Shown here: positions 45,601 to 54,616 of the stretch, in pieces
How the letters are laid out: each line of letters opens with the position of its first letter
How positions within the stretch are numbered: the first letter of the stretch is position 1
NCBI RefSeq assembly: GCF_000737325.1
Contig: NZ_CP011125.1
Span: forward strand, 6,386,001 to 6,450,000
Source: Sandaracinus amylolyticus
Lineage (GTDB): Bacteria > Myxococcota_A > Polyangia > Polyangiales > Sandaracinaceae
Direction: 5' to 3'
DNA length: 64,000 nt
The notes under the pieces: model-generated
The model's database searches: none
Told to the model about the DNA's origin: nothing
Seen by the model: only the letters and a program-made list of their open reading frames with translations
Made by a program: the position numbers and the translations under genes

Positions 45601-46923
45601 TCACGACGGCGGAACGTACTTTCCTCGGCGTGACGCGTGCGGATCCGCTGCGATCTCGTGGAGGATTGTGCCGCCGCCGAGATAGCGTCGGATCGCGACG
45701 ACCGCCTCGTCCAAGGTCGGCCAGTGCGCGAAGACGTGCTCGGTGTGATGAGAGAACGTGACGAACAAACCGTCCACGTCGCATTGCTTCACGCCGCTCG
45801 AGTCCGCCACGACGAGTCGATGGAATTCGCCGGTTCGGACCAGCTCCGGGCGCAGCGCGCTTCCCTGCCGCGCCAGAGCCTCGGTGAGCAGTGGTAGCTC
45901 CCAGTGCGGCGCCGAGCCGAAGAACGGCGGGACCTTCGATCGCGCGAGCGTCGCTTCGACGCGCTCGACCGCACGACGAAGACCGCAGCGCTCGGGCTCA
46001 CCGTCGCGATCGTGGACGAGGTAGGTCCCATCGCGGCCCGGCGCGATCACCGGCAAGTCGGCGTCGACCCACGGATGGTGCGAGCTCGCCGAGAAGCAGA
46101 GTTGAGAGAGGCTCGAGTACGAGTAGAACCGCGTCGCGATCGGGCTCTGTGCCAGCGCTGCCAGCAGCTCTCGCAGCGGCGCGAGGACGTCGTGCGGATT
46201 CGCGATGCGATCCCGGACGTGAAGCCAGTGCCATCGTGCCGGATCGGTCTCGAGCACCTCAGCGTGGCGCTCGATCTCCACGCCGGCGACGCGCGCGAGC
46301 GCCGCGACCGAGAGCCCGTCGAGCAGCCACGCGGCGACCGCGCCGGGAACGTCGTCCACTGGCGCTCCGAGAGCCACCTGCACCTGCCCGACGAGGAACC
46401 GGCACGCCATGCCTTCGGGCCGCAGCGTCACTTCGCACGCGCGATCCTCGGCGTATGCCCAGAGATCCCCGCCGACGACGAGGTGCAGCCGCGGGTCGAT
46501 GCGTCGGGCGAGCGCGCGCATCGCGCGTGGATGCTCGTCGATGAACGGCACGTGTCGCACGAGCTCGTCGAGCCCGACGCCCGCGGACCACAGGCGGGCG
46601 CACAGGACGGCCTCGGCCGCATCGCGCGTCCGCCCGTCCGCGACGTCGACGCCGTGATCGCGCACGATCACCAGGTACTCCGGCCCTTCGTACGGCGCGC
46701 ACGGCGCGTGGAGACGGCTGCGCGCGTTCGCGGGGTTGAGCCCGATCATCCGCCCCGCGATTGCCCGCTCGTACCAGAAGCAATGCACGAGCACGCTGCG
46801 CCCCTCGACGGGCGTGCTCACGACGCGACGGTGCACGCCCTCGCCGCGAACGCTCGCATCGATCCCCGCCGCGGCGAGCTGCTCGGCGAGCGCACGTGCG
46901 GAAGCGTGCAGCTCCTCCTCCAT
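45601..46923 (-). CDS. hypothetical protein, unrecognised
   Basis: 440 aa from the ATG at 46923. No signal peptide or transmembrane segment. N-terminal half: A-E-Q-L-A-A-A-G-I-D-A, then V-H-R-R-V-V-S-T-P, F-W-Y-E-R, G-P-E-Y-L-V-I-V-R-D-H-G. C-terminal half: F-Y-S-Y-S-S-L-S-Q-L-C-F-S-A-S-S-H-H-P-W and V-F-A-H-W-P-T-L-D-E-A-V. Composition is ordinary, not repeat-like, so it is real. It lies in opposite orientation between paralogues B and C; perhaps an insertion. Confidence 0.75.
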   Translation of the reverse strand: MEEELHASARALAEQLAAAGIDASVRGEGVHRRVVSTPVEGRSVLVHCFWYERAIAGRMIGLNPANARSRLHAPCAPYEGPEYLVIVRDHGVDVADGRTRDAAEAVLCARLWSAGVGLDELVRHVPFIDEHPRAMRALARRIDPRLHLVVGGDLWAYAEDRACEVTLRPEGMACRFLVGQVQVALGAPVDDVPGAVAAWLLDGLSVAALARVAGVEIERHAEVLETDPARWHWLHVRDRIANPHDVLAPLRELLAALAQSPIATRFYSYSSLSQLCFSASSHHPWVDADLPVIAPGRDGTYLVHDRDGEPERCGLRRAVERVEATLARSKVPPFFGSAPHWELPLLTEALARQGSALRPELVRTGEFHRLVVADSSGVKQCDVDGLFVTFSHHTEHVFAHWPTLDEAVVAIRRYLGGGTILHEIAADPHASRRGKYVPPS

Positions 46924-46996
46924 CCCCTTCGAGTACCACGCCGAGCGCGCCGATTGCGGTCCTGCACGGCTGGCGGAAACAGTAGATTTGCGCACG

Positions 46997-48061
46997 GTGA
47001 GCTGCTCCCGCTGGTTCAACCCACGCGTCCTCGTCCTTGCTCTCGCCCTCTTCGCGCTGACCCAGGCGCGCATCGCGCCCAGTCGCGCCCACGCCCAAGA
47101 GGTGCCGCCCGACGTCGTCCGATTGCGAGACGGCACGTTCCTCCGCGGGATCGTGGTCGAGCGCTCCCCCGAGCGCGTCGTGGTGATGCTGCCGACGGGC
47201 GAGACGCGTGTTTACGCGGCCACGGAGGTCGAAGCTGCGGGGCCCGCCGAGGACGTCCTCTCCGCGCCCGCGGCACCGACCGCCGATGCGCCGTCGTCGC
47301 CGACGCTCGCCCCGCGCGAGGCCGAACCGCCATCGTCGCCGCCCACTCCGCCGCGAGGCCGCCATCCCGACGCCGTGCGCCTCCACGACGGCACATCGCT
47401 TCGCGGCACGATCACCGAGCGTGACGCGGAGCACATCGTCATCGTGCTGCCGACGGGCGCGGCTCGGACGCTCTCGATGACCGACGTCGCGGCCGCCGGC
47501 CCCGCGGACGAAGTGCTCGAGGCTGCGCCGCGACGTGCGTCGTCGGCACGCAGCGGCTCCGGCGCCCTCCTCGCGCGTGTGCGAGTGACCTCCGATCAAC
47601 CCGATCTGTCGCTCCACCGGGTGACGCAGACCACGGCAGTCCCGACGATGGTCGGGAACGTGGCTGGCAGCATCGACGTCGACACCCACGAGCTCGTCTG
47701 CAGCGCGCCATGCACCACCGAGCTCGCGGCCGGCACGTACCAGCTCGCCATCGCGCGCGGCGACGGCAGCCCGCACCGTGCGGGCCCTCCCGTCGGAGTG
47801 TTCGACGGGGCGGAGCTGGTGCTCCACTACCAGAATCGCAGCGCCGTCCGGACCGCAGGCGCGCTCACCTGGATCGGCGGAGGTGCGGCCGGTCTCGGGC
47901 TCGTGCTCGCCGGGATGGTCGGCGGGCCCTCCGACGAGCACGGCCGGATCATCGACGTGCCGCTGGTCGTCGGCGGTGCCGTCACGATCGCGGTCGCGAT
48001 GCTCATCGGCATCCCGCTCGCGTTCTGGAACGACGGCGGTCGTGTGGAGGTGCGCTTCTGA
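46997..48061 (+). CDS. exported protein with duplicated R-L-x-D-G-T domain (paralogue C)
   Basis: 354 aa from the GTG at 46997 with a signal peptide (L-V-L-A-L-A-L-F-A-L, cleaved near A-H-A-Q-E). The motif V-R-L-R-D-G-T-F-L-R-G-I-V-V-E, then V-V-V-M-L-P-T-G-E-T-R occurs at about 40, and again as V-R-L-H-D-G-T-S-L-R-G-T-I-T-E, then I-V-I-V-L-P-T-G-A-A-R at about 128, separated by a Pro-rich linker. The PEGA-like block and two transmembrane helices follow as in paralogue A. The internal duplication distinguishes it. Confidence 0.82.
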   Translation: MSCSRWFNPRVLVLALALFALTQARIAPSRAHAQEVPPDVVRLRDGTFLRGIVVERSPERVVVMLPTGETRVYAATEVEAAGPAEDVLSAPAAPTADAPSSPTLAPREAEPPSSPPTPPRGRHPDAVRLHDGTSLRGTITERDAEHIVIVLPTGAARTLSMTDVAAAGPADEVLEAAPRRASSARSGSGALLARVRVTSDQPDLSLHRVTQTTAVPTMVGNVAGSIDVDTHELVCSAPCTTELAAGTYQLAIARGDGSPHRAGPPVGVFDGAELVLHYQNRSAVRTAGALTWIGGGAAGLGLVLAGMVGGPSDEHGRIIDVPLVVGGAVTIAVAMLIGIPLAFWNDGGRVEVRF

Positions 48062-48082
48062 CGATCGGCCGCGTCGGACCGC

Positions 48083-49228
48083 TCACGATGGCGAGTCCTC
48101 GCGGCCGGCGACGAACACCGTGCGTCGCCACGCCCAGCGCGCTTCGCGCTCCGCGTGACGACCGCACTCCGGGCAGCGCAGGCGATCGACCTCCGCATCG
48201 CCATCCCACGCCCGCGCCAGCAGCCCCCACGCCGAGGCGGAGAGGTACACGCCGCCGTTCGCGTAGACGCGATCGGCGCGCCTGCCGAGCGCGTCCGCGA
48301 GCGGCGCGCAGCGCGAGCAACGCGCGACGAACGCGCGATCGCGACCGAGCACCACGACGATGGCGTCGCTGCGCTCGAGCTCGCGCTCGACCTGCGGCGC
48401 ATCGACGAACGATCGCCCGCCCGGGACGCCGCCGACGCCGCTGCCGTCGTTCGACGTCGACGAGACCCCGCGCACGTAGCGCCCGTGCGCGCCGGGCTCG
48501 TAGAGGACGTGCTCCATCCAATCGCTCGTCGCGGGCCACGACGCCTCGACCGCGAGGCCCCGATCGATCATCGCGCGGAGCGCCGGCCCCAGGCGCTCGA
48601 GGCCCCCGGGCGGAACGGGCGCCGGCTCCGGCGATCGCGCCGGAGCCGGGCGGATCGCGACCGCCGCCGCGACCGCCGCCGCGACCGGCGTCGACACAAC
48701 GGGAACGGCCGGTGCGTCGGTCGCCACCGGTGCTGCCGGCGCGGGCGCGCCCGTCTGCTGCAGGAACACCAGCCGATCCGCCAGAATGCGCGAGACGTCG
48801 ACGACCGCGCTGCGGACGCGATGGAACGGCACGACCGGGATCGCCTGCCCCGCGGCGTCGCGACGGATCGCGACGATGCGATGCCCGAGCCCGGGCTCCT
48901 CCCGCGCTTCGATGCGCGCGAGCTCGGCGACGGCGATCGGCTCGAACGGCTCCGCCCACGGCGCCTCCGCGCGGAGGTCGCGGTGGAACGTGATGGTCGC
49001 CACCCGCCGCGCCCGCACCACGGTCCAGACCAGCACGACGAGCGATGCCAGCGCGATCACGGCGCCGAGCGCTCCGATCGACGGCACGGCCACCGCGCCG
49101 CCGATCGCCGCGGCCGCCGCGATGATCGCGGTGCCCGCGTCGGAGGGAGCCGAGTAGCGGAGCGTGATCCGCAGCCCGTCGTCGGTGCGCTCCACCGAGC
49201 CCCAGCGCCTTCGGTCCGTCGAGCGCAC
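48083..49228 (-). CDS. membrane protein with C-terminal CxxC pairs
   Basis: 381 aa from the GTG at 49228. A transmembrane hairpin (about 32-70: I-I-A-A-A-A-A-I-G-G, L-A-S-L-V-V-L-V-W-T-V-V) follows a short N-terminus. About 160-220 is Ala/Pro-rich. The C-terminal domain has C-S-R-C and C-P-E-C about 45 residues apart, a plausible zinc ribbon, with A-I-V-V-V-L-G-R-D-R between. Not recognised. Divergent from the DUF58 gene (82 bp). Confidence 0.77.
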   Translation of the reverse strand: MRSTDRRRWGSVERTDDGLRITLRYSAPSDAGTAIIAAAAAIGGAVAVPSIGALGAVIALASLVVLVWTVVRARRVATITFHRDLRAEAPWAEPFEPIAVAELARIEAREEPGLGHRIVAIRRDAAGQAIPVVPFHRVRSAVVDVSRILADRLVFLQQTGAPAPAAPVATDAPAVPVVSTPVAAAVAAAVAIRPAPARSPEPAPVPPGGLERLGPALRAMIDRGLAVEASWPATSDWMEHVLYEPGAHGRYVRGVSSTSNDGSGVGGVPGGRSFVDAPQVERELERSDAIVVVLGRDRAFVARCSRCAPLADALGRRADRVYANGGVYLSASAWGLLARAWDGDAEVDRLRCPECGRHAEREARWAWRRTVFVAGREDSPS

Positions 49229-49309
49229 GTCCGCGCAGGATAGCGCCGACGCGCCCGCGCTCGCGTGGGGCGTCGAACTTCGACGCGCGCGTACTAGAGT
49301 GAGCGGCTC

Positions 49310-50965
49310 GTGCTCCCGATCCCCACGCGCACCGCGGTCGCGGTGTTCTTCGCGGTCCTGGTGTGCCTGGTCGTCGGCGCGCTCGCGGGCTCGCTCGCCG
49401 CGACCGTCGTCGGCGCGACCGGGATGATCGGGCTCGCGGCCGCGCTCGCGGCGACCATGCCGGTCGGGCGGCGGGTGCGGCGGCAGCGCCTCGAGTTCGC
49501 GTGGTGGCTCGGGCACGGAGATCCCGGCGCGGGGGGCGGCGCGGTCGTGCCCGGCGCGCCCTTCGACGTGCGCTGCTTCATGCGCCATCGCGGCACCGAG
49601 CCGCTGCTGCTCGCGTCGCTCGAGCCGATCGTGCCGGGCGGCGCCACGCGCGTCGACGACGAGGCCGACTCGCTGGCGCTCGCGGCGTCGGCGCGCACCG
49701 AGTTCACGTTCCGCTTCGTCGCGCCCGCCGTGGGGCGCGTCGTGCTCCACGGGCTCGCGGTCACGCTGCACGGACCGCTCGGGCTCTTCGCGGTGCCGCT
49801 CTACTTCCCGAACCCGCTCGTCATCAAGGTCCTGCCCCAGGCCGCGGCGCGCATGCCCACCCAGGCGCGCGTCATGCCCGGTCTGCCCGTCGAGCGCAGC
49901 GGCGCCGCGCTCTTGGCCCCCCACGGAGGCGGCACCGAGCTCCGCGAGCTGCGGGAGATGCGTCCCGGCGATCCCTTCAAGTCGATCGCGTGGAAGCCCA
50001 GCGCGCGCCGCGGAAAGCTCCTGGTGCGCGAGGTCGACCAAGAAGTGCAGGAGACGCGCTACGTCGTGCTCGACGTCAGCGGCACGATGCGCGGCGGCGA
50101 GCCCGGACGGCGCAAGCTCGACCACGCGATCGAGGCGGTCGCCGCCGAGGCCCGCCGCACGCTCGCGAGCGGCGATCGCTTCGGCGTCATCACCGTCGAC
50201 GGCCGGGTGCTCGCGCACGTCGCGCCGCGCGACGGAGCCGCGCACGTGCTCCGGGTGTTCGACGCGCTGCTCGCGGCGACCGAGGTCGTCGATCAAGATC
50301 TCACCGACGTCGACGACGACGAGGTCTGCGCGATCGTCGGCCGCTACGTGCGGCAGCAGGACGGCGTCGACTTCTCGGTCGCGCCCTCCGGCCGTCCCGG
50401 CAGCGGCGCGTGGAACGTCTCGTTGCTCGTCCGGCACGTCGGCAAGGCGCTCGCCGCCGAAGAGGCGAAGGAGGAGCCGGTCGTCGCGTCCTCGCCCGCG
50501 ACCGCCATGCTGCGCCGCTTCTGCCGCGTGCGCGGCATCCCCCTGCCCTATCGTCCCGATCCGCGCGACGGCTCGAAGGGCCCCGGGCTCGCGGCGAGCC
50601 TGCGCGAGCTGGTGCAGAAGAGCCTCGGCCCGATGTCGATCACCGTCATCACCGACCTCGACGGGCTCGGCGATCCCGCGCCGCTGGTCGCCGCGGTGAA
50701 GCTGCTGCGCCTGCACGGCCACGACGTGACGTTCGTGGTGCCCGACGGGCCGAGCTTCGCGAGCGCGCCCCGCACGCCGCTCGAGAAGGACCTCTTCGAG
50801 GTGTACGCGCGCGGCGAGCGACGCCGCGCCGAGGAGATGCGCGTGCTGCTCGCGCCGATGGGTATCTCGCTGACGATCGCGGCCGCGAGCGACGCGCCCG
50901 CGATGCTGCTGTGGAAGGCGACGAACCGACGCGGCGGACGCGCACGCGTGGCGGTGGGCGCTTGA
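49310..50965 (+). CDS. DUF58 domain membrane protein (MoxR partner)
   Basis: 551 aa from the GTG at 49310. Two N-terminal transmembrane helices (about 8-50). A beta region follows, then the DUF58 signature G-D-P-F-K-S-I-A-W-K-P-S-A-R-R-G-K-L (about 223-240) and a vWA-like fold with V-L-D-V-S-G-T-M (MIDAS D-x-S-G-T). A second half has V-I-T-D-L-D-G-L. DUF58 proteins act with MoxR ATPases and are often co-transcribed; here 5.3 kb intervenes between them. Confidence 0.9.
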   Translation: MLPIPTRTAVAVFFAVLVCLVVGALAGSLAATVVGATGMIGLAAALAATMPVGRRVRRQRLEFAWWLGHGDPGAGGGAVVPGAPFDVRCFMRHRGTEPLLLASLEPIVPGGATRVDDEADSLALAASARTEFTFRFVAPAVGRVVLHGLAVTLHGPLGLFAVPLYFPNPLVIKVLPQAAARMPTQARVMPGLPVERSGAALLAPHGGGTELRELREMRPGDPFKSIAWKPSARRGKLLVREVDQEVQETRYVVLDVSGTMRGGEPGRRKLDHAIEAVAAEARRTLASGDRFGVITVDGRVLAHVAPRDGAAHVLRVFDALLAATEVVDQDLTDVDDDEVCAIVGRYVRQQDGVDFSVAPSGRPGSGAWNVSLLVRHVGKALAAEEAKEEPVVASSPATAMLRRFCRVRGIPLPYRPDPRDGSKGPGLAASLRELVQKSLGPMSITVITDLDGLGDPAPLVAAVKLLRLHGHDVTFVVPDGPSFASAPRTPLEKDLFEVYARGERRRAEEMRVLLAPMGISLTIAAASDAPAMLLWKATNRRGGRARVAVGA

Positions 50966-51010
50966 TGCCAGGCCCCGACTCCGCGCGAACCTGCCCTCGT
51001 CCCTGGGGAT

Positions 51011-51092
51011 TCACCGCAGAGGGCCACAGAGGGCCGCAGAGGACGAATGGGAAGCGAATCCTCTGTGGCTCTCCGCGGCCCTCCGCGGTTGA
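51011..51092. terminator. long imperfect inverted repeat
   Basis: Arms of about 33 bp (51011-51043 and 51059-51092) match at about 27 positions around a 15-nt loop; each arm is itself a run of ccgcagagggccacagaggg-type purine units. Such ccgcagaggac repeats recur in many genomes. Located between the DUF58 and rsmA genes; it could terminate or stabilise. Confidence 0.6.
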
Positions 51093-51122
51093 TCCGTCGT
51101 TCTGGAAGGAGCGCTCGTCGCG

Positions 51123-51956
51123 ATGAGCAGCGCGCCGGAGTGGGAAGATCCGCGCAAGGTCCTCGCGCGGCACGGCCTCGCGCCGAAGAAGGCGTTCTCC
51201 CAGAACTTCCTCGTCTCGCGTCACGTCGTCGACGGCATCGTGCGCGCGATCGCGCCGCGCGACGGCGAGCGCGTGATCGAATTGGGCCCCGGGCTCGGCA
51301 CGCTCACGGGCGCGCTGCTCGGTGCCGGCGCGCGCGTCGTCGCGATCGAGAAGGACCGCGAGATGATCGCGGTGCTGCGCGCCGAGCTGGGATCCAACGA
51401 GCGCTTCGAGGTCATCGAGGGCGACGCCGCCGCGGTCGACCTCGCGACGCTCGCGGGCGGGGAGCGCATCGCGCTCGCGGGCAATCTCCCGTACGCGATC
51501 ACCGGCGGCATCGTCCGCAACCTCTGCGAGCACGCCGCGAGCCTCTCGCGCGCCGTCATCATGGTGCAGAAGGAAGTGCGCGATCGCCTGATCGCGAAGC
51601 CCGACACCAACGACTACGGCGCGCTCACCGTGTTCGTTCAAGCGCGCTTCGACGTGAAGCCCGTGCTCAAGGTGCCCGCGGGCTCGTTCCATCCGCCGCC
51701 CAAGGTGGAGAGCGCGGTCGTGATGCTCGTCCCGCGCGACGTGCCGCGCGCGGAGGAGACCGACGCGTTCCGCACCGTCGTGCGCGCCGCGTTCCAGGCG
51801 CGCCGCAAGACGCTGCGCAACGCACTCGGTCAGGCGGTGGGCGTCGAGCGCGCCGAGCGCGCGCTCGCGGCCGCGGGGATCGACCCCAAGCGGCGCGGCG
51901 AGACGCTCTCGATCGAAGAGCTCGCGAAGGTCGGCGAGGCGATCGAGGCGCCGTGA
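51123..51956 (+). CDS. rsmA: 16S rRNA dimethyladenosine transferase RsmA (KsgA)
   Basis: 277 aa, standard length. K-A-F-S-Q-N-F-L (about 23-30) and the SAM motif I-E-L-G-P-G-L-G-T-L-T are diagnostic, as is the catalytic N-L-P-Y-A-I. The C-terminus has F-H-P-P-P-K-V-E-S-A-V. It dimethylates two adjacent adenosines near the 3' end of 16S rRNA in ribosome biogenesis. It appears monocistronic after a hairpin. Confidence 0.97.
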   Translation: MSSAPEWEDPRKVLARHGLAPKKAFSQNFLVSRHVVDGIVRAIAPRDGERVIELGPGLGTLTGALLGAGARVVAIEKDREMIAVLRAELGSNERFEVIEGDAAAVDLATLAGGERIALAGNLPYAITGGIVRNLCEHAASLSRAVIMVQKEVRDRLIAKPDTNDYGALTVFVQARFDVKPVLKVPAGSFHPPPKVESAVVMLVPRDVPRAEETDAFRTVVRAAFQARRKTLRNALGQAVGVERAERALAAAGIDPKRRGETLSIEELAKVGEAIEAP

Positions 51957-52010
51957 ACGAAGACCCGCGGCGCGCGGAGGAACGAGCTCCGCGCGCCGCG
52001 CCCCCGTCGC

Positions 52011-52787
52011 TCACGGCTCGGCGCCACCTCCGTTGCCGCCCTCGCCCTCGTCCTCCTCGGCGCCCTGATCGAGCAGACCGGGGCGGCGCGGCGACGGCTT
52101 GATGCGCTCGGCGACCTGCTCGAGCCCGCCGAGCTGGAAGAGCGCCATCCCGAGGCTCGTCGCGATGCGGAACGTCCGATCGTAGGCCGCCATCGCCGCG
52201 TCCTTGCGCGACTGGGTGCCCTTCGCCGCGCTCTCCTCGCGAGCGACGTGATCGACCGCGGCCTGCAGCACGTCGACCCGCGCCCGGAGATCCGCCGCCA
52301 GCGCGTCGCGCTCGAAGCCCACCTCGGCGATCAGCGGCTCGGGCATCACGGTGCTCGGCGCGGCGAGCGCCGCCGCGAGGTTCCGCGCGTACGTCAGCGT
52401 GCCCTGCGGGTCGGGCGGCGAGGGGTCCCAGAGGCCGAGCGTCTTGAGCCCGACGTCGCCGAAGTTCGCCTGCACGATCCCGCGGACCGAGATGACGCGC
52501 TGGTAGAGGCCGCGGTGCACGCGATCGCGCTCGTCGCGCACCCGCGGGTCGCCGTTGATCTCGTGCTCGTGCGCGCGGTCGGCGTCGCGCAGCTCCGCGG
52601 TCCGGCGCTCGAGCGTTCGCGCCGCGACGCGGATCATCAGCTCGACGTCGGGCATCACCTCGCGCAGCTCGAGCACTGCGCGGATGGCGTCGTGCGCGCC
52701 GCGCCCCGCCTCCGGCGCGTACCGCTCGAGCGTCGCGACCACCGTCCGGCTCGAGCGCTCTCGATCGATCACCTGCTTGCTGGCCAT
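52011..52787 (-). CDS. hypothetical helical protein
   Basis: 258 aa from the ATG at 52787 (M-A-S-K-Q-V-I-D-R-E-R-S-S). No signal or transmembrane segment. Predicted long helices with R-T-L-E-R-R-T-A-E-L-R-D-A-D, A-L-A-A-D-L-R-A-R-V-D-V-L-Q-A-A-V-D-H and an acidic Gly-rich tail. Unrecognised. Convergent with rsmA. Confidence 0.77.
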   Translation of the reverse strand: MASKQVIDRERSSRTVVATLERYAPEAGRGAHDAIRAVLELREVMPDVELMIRVAARTLERRTAELRDADRAHEHEINGDPRVRDERDRVHRGLYQRVISVRGIVQANFGDVGLKTLGLWDPSPPDPQGTLTYARNLAAALAAPSTVMPEPLIAEVGFERDALAADLRARVDVLQAAVDHVAREESAAKGTQSRKDAAMAAYDRTFRIATSLGMALFQLGGLEQVAERIKPSPRRPGLLDQGAEEDEGEGGNGGGAEP

Positions 52788-53160
52788 GTCGTGTCTCCGT
52801 GGGAACCGTCGCGCGGCACCGCCGCCGCTGCGTACGGCCCCTCATCGGAGCGCCCTCACGACCGTTGCGTGCGATCTGCGCGCGCCGATCACCGGGAACG
52901 GCCATGCCGCGCGACGTCCCGGCGCACCTCGCGCGAAATGGCGAATTCGCGCGAGTTTCGCTCCCCAGAGGCCCGAATTGGCCATTTGACGCGAGTGGGG
53001 AGCGTTGTGCCGAACCAACCGGTCACGACAACGCTCCCCAGACGCCCGAAATGGTCATTTCGCGCGAGTTGACCAGCAGAATCACTCGACTTTCCGGAGA
53101 TCGCCGCGGGCGGTCGCGAGGGCGACGGCGTGCGGCGGTGCCGGCGGGCGCGCGGAGGAG
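52788..53160. other. intergenic repeat region
   Basis: 373 bp without a gene. Two 38-bp direct repeats (52959-52996 and 53032-53069) share cgctccccaga-gcccgaa-tgg-cattt-gcgcgagt; a half copy lies at 52932-52956. A perfect 13-bp inverted repeat (tggggagcgttgt at 52996-53008, complement at 53028-53040) sits between them. Local AT content is higher than in flanking genes. No promoter is assigned. Confidence 0.7.
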
Positions 53161-53643
53161 TCACTCGATCTGCGCGCGAATCTCGCCGGGCGCGCACGCC
53201 TCGGTGTGGATGTTGACGTAGGTCTCCCCGCGGCGGACCGCGTCGACGAACGCGGTGAAGTCGGCGGGGGCTCCCTCGGGCGGCGACGCCGGGTAGTCGG
53301 CCGCGGTGAAGGTCTCGTCGATCGGGCTGGTCACGTCGGCGAAGGGGAGGATCACCGGGCCTGCCTCCCCGCGATCGCCGAAGTGGATGTGCCCCGCGGT
53401 CGCCGGGCCCGAGAGGCCCGAATAGAAGAGGTTCATGACGCGGATGCTCGTGCCGTCGGCGTCGATGAGGACGTCTCCGGAGCCCATCGCGTCGGCGCCC
53501 GCGGCCGGGCAGACGGGGACTTCCTCTACGGTCGTCAGCGAGAGCATCGACGTGAACGCCGCGTCCTCGTCGTCGTCGCCGCAGCCGACGACCGCGAGCC
53601 CGATCACGACGACGCCAACCAGTGTCCGCGCGTTGCTCGACAT
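53161..53643 (-). CDS. CHRD domain lipoprotein
   Basis: 160 aa from the ATG at 53643; lipobox A-V-V-G-C (Cys21). The mature domain has A-G-H-I-H-F-G-D-R-G-E-A-G-P-V-I and ends Y-V-N-I-H-T-E-A-C-A-P-G-E-I-R-A-Q-I, the CHRD (chordin-like) signature. Bacterial CHRD proteins are exported, of unknown function. Confidence 0.92.
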   Translation of the reverse strand: MSSNARTLVGVVVIGLAVVGCGDDDEDAAFTSMLSLTTVEEVPVCPAAGADAMGSGDVLIDADGTSIRVMNLFYSGLSGPATAGHIHFGDRGEAGPVILPFADVTSPIDETFTAADYPASPPEGAPADFTAFVDAVRRGETYVNIHTEACAPGEIRAQIE

Positions 53644-53744
53644 GCCGTGCTCATAGCCACCTGCCGTCGCCGCCAATCCCAAGGCGGACGAGCCGACGGC
53701 GCGGGGGGCGTGCACGCGCGCGAGAGACGAAGGATGCTGCGCCC

Positions 53745-54242
53745 GTGCGCGCGAGGACGACGAAGCGGGCGTGGATCGGCATCGGGATCGCGGTGATCGC
53801 GGCGAGCGCGAGCGCGCAGGACACGGACCCGCTGCTCGCGGCGCGATCGAGCGATCCGCTGGAGCTCGCGCGAGTCGTGGACCGGCTGGGCGACGACGCG
53901 ATCGTCGCGCGCATCGCGAGCGAGGAGCAGGGCGCGGACGTGCGTCTCGCTGCGGTGCGCGCCGCGCCCGCGATGCATGCGCCGGAGCGCGCGCTCGAGG
54001 CGCTCGCGGCGGTCGCCGCGGGCCGCGATCCCGACCTCGCGCCGGCCGCGGCGCACGCGATGCTCGACATCGCGCGCGCGCTCGATCCCCAGGCGCTCGA
54101 CGCCCGCGAGGTGCTGCGCGAGGAGCTCGCCCCGGCGCGCGCGGCGATCGCGGCGATCGTCGACGACGAGAGCGCCCGCGGCGACATCCGCCGCGCGGCG
54201 GGGATCAGCGTCGAGATCCTGACGTCGTTGGGCGTGTCGTGA
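53745..54242 (+). CDS. exported HEAT-like repeat protein
   Basis: 165 aa from the GTG at 53745 (V-R-A-R-T-T-K-R-A-W), giving a signal peptide ending A-S-A-Q-D. The mature part has helical repeats: L-E-L-A-R-V-V-D-R-L-G-D-D-A-I, D-V-R-L-A-A-V-R-A-A, A-A-A-H-A-M-L-D-I-A. The style is like the HEAT protein at 58799. Its stop overlaps the next gene's GTG. Confidence 0.8.
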   Translation: MRARTTKRAWIGIGIAVIAASASAQDTDPLLAARSSDPLELARVVDRLGDDAIVARIASEEQGADVRLAAVRAAPAMHAPERALEALAAVAAGRDPDLAPAAAHAMLDIARALDPQALDAREVLREELAPARAAIAAIVDDESARGDIRRAAGISVEILTSLGVS

Positions 54243-54601
54243 CGCGCGTCGCGCTCGCGATCGTCGCGCTGCTGTTCGGCGCGTGCGGAACGCCGTGCGG
54301 CGACTGCGGGGCCTGCTACCCGCCTCTCCAGCTGCGCGTGTCGCGCGCGGGCGGCGAGTTGCTCTCGCCCGTGATGATCGAGGGCGCGGACGCGCATTGC
54401 GGCGGCGGAGCCGGCGAAGCGGTTTGCACGGTCGACGAGCTCGCGCTGGGCACGCACACGTTGGTCGTGCGCACCGACGGCGAGGCGCCGGTCACGCTCA
54501 CCGTCACGCTCGAGCGCGACGGCGGTGGGTGCTGCAGCTGCGGATACCAGCCGATCGTTCGCGAGGTGGTCCTCGGCGCGACGGGCGACAGCGGCGTGTA
54601 G
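54239..54601 (+). CDS. small Cys-rich lipoprotein
   Basis: 120 aa from the GTG at 54239 (GTGA overlap with the upstream stop). Lipobox L-F-G-A-C (Cys16), followed by C-G-D-C-G-A-C-Y. One beta-domain follows with C-T-V-D-E-L-A-L-G-T-H-T-L-V-V-R and terminal C-C-S-C-G-Y. Unrecognised. It is an operon partner of the HEAT protein. Repeat copy A begins 16 bp after the stop. Confidence 0.82.
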   Translation: MTRVALAIVALLFGACGTPCGDCGACYPPLQLRVSRAGGELLSPVMIEGADAHCGGGAGEAVCTVDELALGTHTLVVRTDGEAPVTLTVTLERDGGGCCSCGYQPIVREVVLGATGDSGV

Positions 54602-54616
54602 TCGCTTTCGAGCGCG

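Noticed and set aside
41721-50965. MoxR-DUF58 region as a phage defence system
   Set aside because: No nuclease, helicase or toxin genes; the module is a common housekeeping-type chaperone set.
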